From Streptomyces sp. NBC_01216 (lineage in GTDB: Bacteria; Actinomycetota; Actinomycetes; Streptomycetales; Streptomycetaceae), in contig NZ_CP108677.1 in assembly GCF_035994945.1 (NCBI RefSeq), positions 5,518,001 to 5,582,000 of the forward strand: DNA of 64,000 nt. The letters run 5' to 3'. A program made the position numbers and the translations under genes. Below are positions 58,545 through 64,000 of this stretch, one piece after another. The first letter of the stretch is position 1. Each line of letters opens with the position of its first letter. Below the pieces are notes generated by a model. That model saw only the letters and a program-made list of their open reading frames with translations, was not told where the DNA came from and did no database searches.

Positions 58545-58684
58545 CCGGGCGGTCACGCCCTGGCACGCACGCTGCCGGCGTTGCCGACGTGCCCCGGTGG
58601 CTCCGCTACAGCGGCATCCCGGCGCCTTGGGATCGCACGCACCAGACCGCGCCGGCCTGCCGGCCGAAGGCCACCCGACAGGCT
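58524..58684. mobile_element. MITE-like element, 161 bases
   Basis: Perfect 16-base terminal inverted repeats (AGCCTGTCGGGTGGCC at 58524-58539 and its complement at 58669-58684) are flanked by the direct repeat CTGAG (58519-58523 and 58685-58689), like a 5-base target duplication. There is no transposase. The interior has further small palindromes such as CCGCT-AC-AGCGG. Two of the flanking bases extend the inverted repeat to 18, so a purely structural reading (bidirectional terminator between convergent genes) remains possible. Confidence 0.6.
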
Positions 58685-58712
58685 CTGAGCCACGCGGGGA
58701 GGGGGCGGGCCC

Positions 58713-59348
58713 TCAGATGCCCAGCTGCTTGGCCTGGTGGAGCCGTTCGATGGCATCCGGCTCGCCGTCCAGCTCCACCTTCGCCGTGTCCTGCCGCCCG
58801 AACACGAACATCGTCAGCTCGCCCGGCTCCCCGGACACCGTCACCACCGGGGTGCCCCGGTGCGCCACCGCCGTCTGGCCGTTCGGGCGGCGCAGGACCA
58901 GACCCACCGGCGCCTTCCGGCCCAGCAGCCTCGCGCTCTTCTCCAGACGCGACCACAGCGCGTCCGAGAAGACCGGATCGAGCTCGCGCGGGGACCAGTC
59001 CGGCTGGGCCCGGCGGACGTCCTCGGCGTGCACGTAGAACTCCACCGTGTTCGCCCCCTCGTCCACCTGCTTGATGGTGAACGGCGACATCCGCGGCGGC
59101 CCGGTCCGGATGAGCTGGATCAGCTCCTCGTACGGCTTGTCGGCGAACTCGGCCTGCACCCGGTCGAGGCGGGCCTTCAGCGCCGGCACGACCGTACCGG
59201 CCGCCGCGTCCGGTCGGCGTTCGCGCACCACCACATGGGCGGCCAGGTCCCGCGTCAGCCAGCCGTCGCAGAGCGTCGGCGCATCGGGCCCGGCCGCCTC
59301 CAACAGATCGGCGAGGAGAAGTCGTTCACGCTTGGCATGGGTCGACAT
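58713..59348 (-). CDS. TIGR03085-type protein (DinB/maleylpyruvate isomerase-like fold)
   Basis: 211 residues from ATG 59348. N-terminal [20 protein letters not shown] and [23 protein letters not shown] resemble the four-helix mycothiol-dependent maleylpyruvate isomerase/DinB domain: a His in AAHVV and others can bind metal. [17 protein letters not shown] is a family signature. The C-terminal third is a small alpha/beta domain. The function of this actinobacterial group is unknown. A TACGCT hexamer 12 bases upstream suggests a leaderless or short-leader promoter. Divergent from hisI. Confidence 0.85.
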   Translation of the reverse strand: MSTHAKRERLLLADLLEAAGPDAPTLCDGWLTRDLAAHVVVRERRPDAAAGTVVPALKARLDRVQAEFADKPYEELIQLIRTGPPRMSPFTIKQVDEGANTVEFYVHAEDVRRAQPDWSPRELDPVFSDALWSRLEKSARLLGRKAPVGLVLRRPNGQTAVAHRGTPVVTVSGEPGELTMFVFGRQDTAKVELDGEPDAIERLHQAKQLGI

Positions 59349-59420
59349 GACCGCCAGCGTACGGTGGCCGGGACCGGTCCGCCCAGTGGACACCGGACCG
59401 GGAACGTCCCGCGGCCACGG

Positions 59421-59426
59421 CACAAT
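59421..59426 (+). promoter_or_regulatory. candidate -10 element for hisI
   Basis: CACAAT ends seven bases before the hisI ATG (59433), the spacing of leaderless streptomycete promoters. No ribosome site is present between. The -35 is not clear. hisI is thus probably transcribed apart from the main his operon. Confidence 0.4.
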
Positions 59427-59432
59427 GGCCGC

Positions 59433-59783
59433 ATGAGCAGCAATCTCGACCCGGCCATCGCCGCACGCCTCAAGCGCAGCCCGGACGGACTCGTCCCGGC
59501 CATCGCCCAGCAATACGACACCGGCGAGGTGCTGATGCTCGGCTGGATGGACGACGAGGCCCTGCACCGCACCCTCACCACCGGCCGCTGCACCTACTGG
59601 TCCCGCAGCCGCCGCGCGTACTGGGTCAAGGGTGACACCTCCGGCCACGTGCAGCACGTCAAGTCCGTCGCCCTCGACTGCGACGCCGACACCGTGCTGG
59701 TGAAGGTCGACCAGGTCGGCGCCGCCTGCCACACCGGCGACCGCACCTGCTTCGACGCCGACGTGCTCCCGCTCTCCCAGTAA
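59433..59783 (+). CDS. hisI: phosphoribosyl-AMP cyclohydrolase HisI
   Basis: 116 residues from ATG 59433, the monofunctional cyclohydrolase (no HisE domain). Motifs: [30 protein letters not shown] and the zinc- and magnesium-binding [26 protein letters not shown]. It opens the purine ring of phosphoribosyl-AMP in histidine synthesis. It lies 11 bases before trpE, far from the main his operon, so histidine and tryptophan genes probably share transcripts. Confidence 0.95.
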   Translation: MSSNLDPAIAARLKRSPDGLVPAIAQQYDTGEVLMLGWMDDEALHRTLTTGRCTYWSRSRRAYWVKGDTSGHVQHVKSVALDCDADTVLVKVDQVGAACHTGDRTCFDADVLPLSQ

Positions 59784-59794
59784 GGTCAGCCGCC

Positions 59795-61297
59795 ATGGAC
59801 CTCGAGACCTTCCGCAAGCTGGCGGCCGACCGCCGCGTGATCCCTGTCAGCCGCCGCCTCCTCGCGGACGGTGACACCCCGGTCGGGCTCTACCGCAAGC
59901 TCGCCGCCGAACGCCCCGGCACCTTCCTCCTCGAGTCCGCCGAGAACGGCCGCTCCTGGTCCCGCTACTCCTTCATCGGCGTCCGCAGCGACGCCACCCT
60001 CACCGTCCGGGACGGCCGGGCCCACTGGCTCGGCACCCCGCCGGTCGGGGTTCCCACCGACGGCGACCCGCTGCGGGCCCTGCGCGCCACCGTCGAGACC
60101 CTCCACACCCCCGCGCCCGGCGCCGCGGACGGAGCCCCCGGCATGCCCCCGTTCACCGGAGGCATGGTCGGCTACCTCGGCTACGACATCGTCCGCCGGC
60201 TCGAACGGATCGGTGACCACACCACCGACGACCTCGAGCTGCCCGAACTGACCATGCTGCTCACCAGCGACCTCGCCGTCCTCGACCACTGGGACGGCTC
60301 GGTCCTGCTGATCGCCAACGCGATCAACCACAACGACCTGGACACCGGCGTCGACGAGGCCCACGCGGACGCCGTCGCCCGGCTCGACGCGATGCAGGCC
60401 GACCTGGCCCGCCCCGTGGCGACCGTCCCCGCCGCGCTGCCCGCCTCCGAACTGCCGGAGTTCTCCGCCCTGTGGGGCGGCGCGGCCTACCAGGACGCCG
60501 TCGAGGACGTGAAGGAACGCATCCGGGCGGGCGAGGCGTTCCAGGTGGTCCCCTCCCAGCGTTTCGAGACGCCCTGCAGCGCCTCCGCCCTCGACGTCTA
60601 CCGGGTGCTGCGCGCCACCAACCCGTCCCCGTACATGTACCTCTTCCGCTTCGAGAACGGCTTCGACGTCGTCGGCTCCTCGCCCGAGGCCCTGGTGAAG
60701 GTCGAGGACGGGCACGCGATGCTCCACCCCATCGCCGGCACCCGCCACCGCGGCGCCACCCCGCAGGAGGACCACGACCTCGCCGAGGAACTCCTCGCCG
60801 ACCCCAAGGAGCGCGCCGAACACCTGATGCTCGTCGACCTCGGCCGCAACGACCTCGGACGCGTCTGCGAGCCCGGCTCCGTCGAAGTCGTCGACTTCAT
60901 GTCCATCGAGCGCTACTCGCACGTCATGCACATCGTGTCCACGGTCACCGGCCGGGTCGCCGAGGGCAGGAACGCCTTCGACGTCCTGACCGCCTGCTTC
61001 CCCGCCGGCACGCTCTCCGGCGCGCCCAAGCCGCGGGCGATGCAGATCATCGAGGAGCTGGAGCCGACCCGGCGCGGCCTCTACGGAGGATGTGTCGGGT
61101 ATCTCGATTTCGCCGGGGACTCCGACACCGCCATCGCCATCCGTACCGCCCTGCTCCGCGACGGCACCGCCTATGTACAGGCCGGAGCGGGGGTCGTCGC
61201 GGACTCCGACCCCGTCGGCGAGGACGACGAGTGCCGCAACAAGGCGGCGGCCGTGCTCCGCGCGGTCCACACCGCCAACCGGATGAACGGCGCGTGA
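59795..61297 (+). CDS. trpE: anthranilate synthase component I TrpE
   Basis: 500 residues from ATG 59795. The tryptophan feedback site is near [19 protein letters not shown] (about residues 46-64). Chorismate-binding motifs are [34 protein letters not shown] and [20 protein letters not shown]. With a TrpG glutaminase subunit (not in the window) it makes anthranilate from chorismate and glutamine. It directly follows hisI; no Trp-rich leader peptide or attenuator was found in the 11-base gap. PabB-like activity is unlikely given the context. Confidence 0.95.
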   Translation: MDLETFRKLAADRRVIPVSRRLLADGDTPVGLYRKLAAERPGTFLLESAENGRSWSRYSFIGVRSDATLTVRDGRAHWLGTPPVGVPTDGDPLRALRATVETLHTPAPGAADGAPGMPPFTGGMVGYLGYDIVRRLERIGDHTTDDLELPELTMLLTSDLAVLDHWDGSVLLIANAINHNDLDTGVDEAHADAVARLDAMQADLARPVATVPAALPASELPEFSALWGGAAYQDAVEDVKERIRAGEAFQVVPSQRFETPCSASALDVYRVLRATNPSPYMYLFRFENGFDVVGSSPEALVKVEDGHAMLHPIAGTRHRGATPQEDHDLAEELLADPKERAEHLMLVDLGRNDLGRVCEPGSVEVVDFMSIERYSHVMHIVSTVTGRVAEGRNAFDVLTACFPAGTLSGAPKPRAMQIIEELEPTRRGLYGGCVGYLDFAGDSDTAIAIRTALLRDGTAYVQAGAGVVADSDPVGEDDECRNKAAAVLRAVHTANRMNGA

Positions 61298-61320
61298 CGG
61301 CGTAAGGGATAGTGGGGTAC

Positions 61321-61977
61321 GTGACTGCTGTTCCCGTACCCCAGCCCCGAGCCGCGCGCGCGAACGGCGCGGCCGCCGCGTCCGGCGGTCGTCGCAGTCT
61401 GGCCGCGGCCCTCCTCCTCGGCGCCCTCGGCGCCACCGTCGTGCTGCTGTCCGCGGGCCAGATCTGGGCCGAGGGCACTGCGGCCGTCGGCGGCGGCGCC
61501 GTTCCCGTCGAAGCCGACGGCGGCACCGTCACGGGCGTCCCGACGGCGCTCGCCGTCGTCGGTCTCGCCGCGCTCGTCGCCGTCTTCGCCGTCCGCCGCG
61601 CCGGACGCCTCCTCGTCTCCGGCCTCCTCGCGCTGAGCGGCGCGGGAGCGGCCCTCGGCGCCCTCCTCGGCGCCTCCGACGACGCCGCCCTGGACGCGGA
61701 GGCCGCCCGGATCACCGGCGACAGCGCGGCTTCCGTGGCGGACCTCGCCCACACGGCCTGGCCGTACGTCACCGCCGCCGGAGCGCTGCTGATCCTCCTC
61801 GCGGGTCTCCTCGCCCTGCGGTTCGGCATGAACTGGCCCGCCATGGGCGGCCGTTACGAACGCGAGGGCGGTCCGCGCCCGCCCCGCGGGGCGGCCCGGC
61901 CCGCCGCCGACCCGGAGCGCCCCGAGGATCTGTGGAAGGCCCTGGACCGCGGCGAGGACCCGACGCGCGGGGAGTGA
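61321..61977 (+). CDS. tryptophan-operon-associated membrane protein
   Basis: 218 residues from GTG 61321 (alternative GTG 61312). Four hydrophobic segments (about 22-42, 72-92, 95-118 and 140-165) and a polar C-terminus with EDLWKALDRGEDPT. This pattern matches the TIGR02234 (trp_oprn_chp) family, found next to trpE or trpC in actinobacteria. Function unknown; a link to aromatic amino-acid synthesis or transport is only suggested by position. Confidence 0.85.
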   Translation: MTAVPVPQPRAARANGAAAASGGRRSLAAALLLGALGATVVLLSAGQIWAEGTAAVGGGAVPVEADGGTVTGVPTALAVVGLAALVAVFAVRRAGRLLVSGLLALSGAGAALGALLGASDDAALDAEAARITGDSAASVADLAHTAWPYVTAAGALLILLAGLLALRFGMNWPAMGGRYEREGGPRPPRGAARPAADPERPEDLWKALDRGEDPTRGE

Positions 61978-62111
61978 GTCGCGTTCCGGCCGCCGGGCCA
62001 CCCCCCGATTCATCTTCGTGGCCCTGCGTGCGGGACAATGGGACCGAGCGTCGCGCACGCGCGACCCTCACCCCCGAGCCACCACCGAGCAACTGCAACG
62101 AGGAGCAACTC

Positions 62112-62360
62112 ATGGCGGGCACCGCCCACGGACACACCCCGGCCGCCTGGACGGGTGTCATCATCTCCTTCATCGGCTTCTGCATCGCGGGAGTCTTCAT
62201 GGTGGCCGCCAACACGGCGGGCTTCTGGGCCGGAATCGGAGTCATCCTCGTCGGTGGCGCCGTGGGCCTCGCGATGAAGATGGCCGGCCTCGGCATGCCG
62301 CGGGAATCCGAGGCCGTGGCCGCCGCGCGTGCCGCCGCGACCGCGCAGGCGCACTCCTGA
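62112..62360 (+). CDS. HGxxPAAW-type small membrane protein
   Basis: 82 residues from ATG 62112, with GAGGAG upstream. It begins MAGTAHGHTPAAWTGVIISF, containing the HGxTPAAWTG motif that names this small actinobacterial family. Two membrane helices (about 14-32 and 38-58) and an Ala-rich tail follow. Function unknown. It lies between trpE and trpC as in other streptomycetes. Confidence 0.85.
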   Translation: MAGTAHGHTPAAWTGVIISFIGFCIAGVFMVAANTAGFWAGIGVILVGGAVGLAMKMAGLGMPRESEAVAAARAAATAQAHS

Positions 62361-62443
62361 TCCAGGGCACGTACGACCGACGCGCGGGCGCCGTCCGGCG
62401 GGGCCGGGCTGCGCCCGCGCGCGGCAGGGGCGAGAATCACCGC

Positions 62444-63016
62444 GTGGACGCGAAGACGACTGCCCCCGCCGTGACCGACGACCCCGCCGTGCTCTCCGGC
62501 GCCGTGCCGTCCGTCGCCGCGCCCGCCGGAGACCCCGGCCCTCCGGAACACCTCGCCCGGCACCCCGCCCGCGGAACCTGGGGGCCCGGCGCCCACCCGG
62601 CGGCCCCGCCCGCCCCCCGCGGGCTCGCCCGCCGCCTCACCCCGCCCGTCGGAGCCCTGGCCGGCGTCACCGCCGCCTTCGCGTACGTCGCGACCGTCGA
62701 CCCCAACGAGCCCGGCCACTACCCGGTCTGCCCCCTCCTGCGCTTCACCGGGATCTACTGCCCCGGCTGCGGCGGGCTGCGCAGCGCCCACGCCTTCGTG
62801 CACGGCGATCTCGGCACCGCCTTCGGCGCCAACGCCCTCGCCGTCGTCGGCTACGGCCTCTTCGCCGTCGTCATGGCCCTCTGGCTGATTCGCGCCGTCC
62901 GCGGCGCGCCCATGCGGCTCGCGATCCCTCCGCTCGGCTGGTGGGGCGTGGGGGCCGTCCTGGCCCTCTTCACCCTTGTGCGGAACCTGCCCTTCGGCTC
63001 CGGACTGGCCCCGTGA
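62444..63016 (+). CDS. DUF2752 membrane protein
   Basis: 190 residues from GTG 62444. A Pro/Ala-rich N-terminus of about 65 residues leads to hydrophobic segments. The DUF2752 signature is [23 protein letters not shown] (about 97-119), with conserved cysteines. Three helices are predicted (about 66-85, 125-145 and 160-178). The start is supported by GAGAAT eight bases upstream as a leaderless -10. Function unknown. It precedes trpC. Confidence 0.87.
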   Translation: MDAKTTAPAVTDDPAVLSGAVPSVAAPAGDPGPPEHLARHPARGTWGPGAHPAAPPAPRGLARRLTPPVGALAGVTAAFAYVATVDPNEPGHYPVCPLLRFTGIYCPGCGGLRSAHAFVHGDLGTAFGANALAVVGYGLFAVVMALWLIRAVRGAPMRLAIPPLGWWGVGAVLALFTLVRNLPFGSGLAP

Positions 63017-63072
63017 AGTCCCAGCAGATGGGACGTACCTCGCCTGGATGCGGGTGCCGCGCCGTCCTGCGG

Positions 63073-63085
63073 ATACCATCGGTAT
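63073..63085 (+). promoter_or_regulatory. small dyad and -10-like element before trpC
   Basis: ATACC (63073-63077) and GGTAT (63081-63085) form a 5-base dyad with three bases between. TACCAT inside it fits a -10 hexamer. A leaderless transcript would begin near the in-frame ATG at 63084, 51 bases upstream of the usual trpC start. The remaining gap 63017-63134 holds GGAAGGGGG as trpC ribosome site. Confidence 0.4.
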
Positions 63086-63134
63086 GGCTGAACCTGGATC
63101 ATCACCATCACCCTCCCGGAAGGGGGCCTCTCGC

Positions 63135-63944
63135 GTGAGTGTGCTCGACGAGATCATCGAAGGCGTCCGCGCCGACCTCGCAGAGCGGCAGGCGCGGGTC
63201 TCCCTCGACGAGCTCAAGGAGCGCGCCGCCAAGGCGCCGCAGGCCAAGGACGGCGTCGCCGCACTGCGCGGGGACAGCGTCAAGGTGATCTGCGAGGTCA
63301 AGCGCTCCAGCCCGTCCAAGGGCGCGCTCGCCGCGATCGCCGACCCGGCCGCGCTGGCGGCCGACTACGAGGCGGGCGGCGCCGCCGTCATCTCCGTGCT
63401 GACCGAGGAGCGCCGCTTCGGCGGTTCGCTCGCGGACCTGGAGGCCGTCCGTGCCCGGGTCGACATCCCGGTCCTGCGGAAGGACTTCATCGTCACCGCC
63501 TACCAGCTGTGGGAGGCACGGGCCTACGGCGCCGACCTCGCGCTCCTGATCGTCGCCGCGCTGGAGCAGGAGGCCCTGGTCTCGCTGATCGAGCGTGCCG
63601 AGTCCATCGGTCTGACGCCGCTGGTCGAGGTCCACGACGAGGAGGAGACCGAGCGCGCCGTCGAGGCCGGAGCCCGTGTCATCGGCGTGAACGCGCGGAA
63701 CCTCAAGACCCTCAAGGTCGACCGCTCCACCTTCGACCGGGTCGCCCCGGAGGTCCCCGCGGGCATCGTCAAGGTCGCCGAGTCCGGCGTCCGCGGGCCG
63801 CACGACCTGATCGCGTACGCCAACGCGGGCGCCGACGCGGTCCTGGTCGGCGAGTCCCTCGTGACCGGCCGCGACCCGAAGGCCGCCGTCGCCGACCTCG
63901 TCGCCGCCGGCGCCCACCCCGCGCTCCGCCACGGCCGGAGCTGA
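63135..63944 (+). CDS. trpC: indole-3-glycerol phosphate synthase TrpC
   Basis: 269 residues from GTG 63135 ([20 protein letters not shown]), with GGAAGGGGG upstream; an ATG at 63084 would add 17 residues. TIM barrel with active-site lysines in [12 protein letters not shown] and [21 protein letters not shown] and VAESGV at the phosphate site. It converts carboxyphenylaminodeoxyribulose 5-phosphate to indoleglycerol phosphate. The isomerase before it in the pathway (TrpF) is supplied by PriA. A small gene starts eight bases after its stop. Confidence 0.97.
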   Translation: MSVLDEIIEGVRADLAERQARVSLDELKERAAKAPQAKDGVAALRGDSVKVICEVKRSSPSKGALAAIADPAALAADYEAGGAAVISVLTEERRFGGSLADLEAVRARVDIPVLRKDFIVTAYQLWEARAYGADLALLIVAALEQEALVSLIERAESIGLTPLVEVHDEEETERAVEAGARVIGVNARNLKTLKVDRSTFDRVAPEVPAGIVKVAESGVRGPHDLIAYANAGADAVLVGESLVTGRDPKAAVADLVAAGAHPALRHGRS

Positions 63945-63951
63945 CCCCGCC

Positions 63952-64000
63952 ATGACCGCGCGCCACGCCACGCCGGCCGCCCCGGGCACCGCCCGGGGCG
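63952..64000 (+). CDS. start of a trpX/trpM-like small gene (runs off window)
   Basis: ATG 63952, eight bases after the trpC stop, begins a frame reading MTARHATPAAPGTARG up to the window edge. In Streptomyces a short gene (trpX or trpM) lies between trpC and trpB. Position fits that gene, but 16 residues are too few to confirm it. Confidence 0.5.
   Translation, partial: MTARHATPAAPGTARG

Noticed and set aside
59784..59794. Tryptophan attenuator before trpE
   Set aside because: Only 11 bases separate hisI and trpE and no Trp-rich leader peptide or hairpin fits there.

Overview
This window is GC-rich (about 70% or more), uses many GTG starts, has frequent ATGA/GTGA stop-start overlaps and shows strong third-position GC bias. 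Gene content and order match a Streptomyces core chromosome: the division and cell-wall (dcw) cluster running into divIVA, ileS, lspA, dnaE, then the his and trp clusters. No rRNA, tRNA, CRISPR array, prophage or complete transposase gene was seen.

Layout. (1) 1-2862, minus strand: a MoxR ATPase, a DUF58 protein and the start of a TgpA-type transglutaminase, tightly overlapped. A beta-carbonic anhydrase (3042-3590) follows. (2) 3754-21836, plus strand: a candidate promoter, then rsmH-ftsL-ftsI-murE-murF-mraY-murD-ftsW-murG-ftsQ-ftsZ-pgeF-yggS-sepF-yggT-divIVA, closed by a strong hairpin. This block makes UDP-MurNAc-pentapeptide and lipids I and II and builds the Z-ring and polar growth machinery. 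mraZ, murC, ddl and ftsA are not in it. ftsZ has its own 280-base leader, rich in promoters and dyads. (3) 22068-25530, minus strand: ileS, preceded by a T-box that looks translational. (4) 25790-31072, plus strand: a DksA/TraR-like protein, lspA, an RluD-type pseudouridine synthase, a GNAT protein, a CPA1 antiporter and a dienelactone-hydrolase-like protein. (5) 31162-38372, minus strand: a broken aldo/keto reductase ending in a perfect 66-bp palindrome, a secreted M43 metalloprotease, PhoD, a small secreted protein, a membrane-anchored thioredoxin-fold protein with a neighbouring membrane protein, and a DUF2252 kinase-like protein. (6) 38608-46469: dnaE, a 57-residue Gln-rich gene on the minus strand, an NYN nuclease, an ABC exporter pair and a DUF2567 membrane protein. 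(7) 46590-50658, minus strand: YbaK, a LON-domain protein and two proteins of unknown function. (8) 50833-56624: hisD-hisC-hisB-(55-residue membrane protein)-hisH-priA-ridA-hisF, almost fully overlapped, ending in an intrinsic terminator. (9) 56649-58684: an ArsR-like regulator and MFS transporter pair behind a leaderless promoter built on three 14-bp-spaced repeats, followed by a 161-bp MITE-like element. (10) 58713-64000: a TIGR03085-type protein (minus), hisI, trpE, three small membrane-protein genes, trpC and the start of a trpX/trpM-like gene.

How the parts connect. The his and trp regions are linked by PriA, which in Streptomyces serves both pathways because trpF is absent. The most unusual signals are the ftsZ leader (GACAC dyad, a second palindrome and a TTA-containing mini-ORF), the GAHH signature in IleRS, the fold-back palindrome, the MITE-like insertion that supplies the end of the MFS gene, and the ArsR repeat array. 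Everything was read by eye. No database search was run, so names rest on recognised motifs and gene order.
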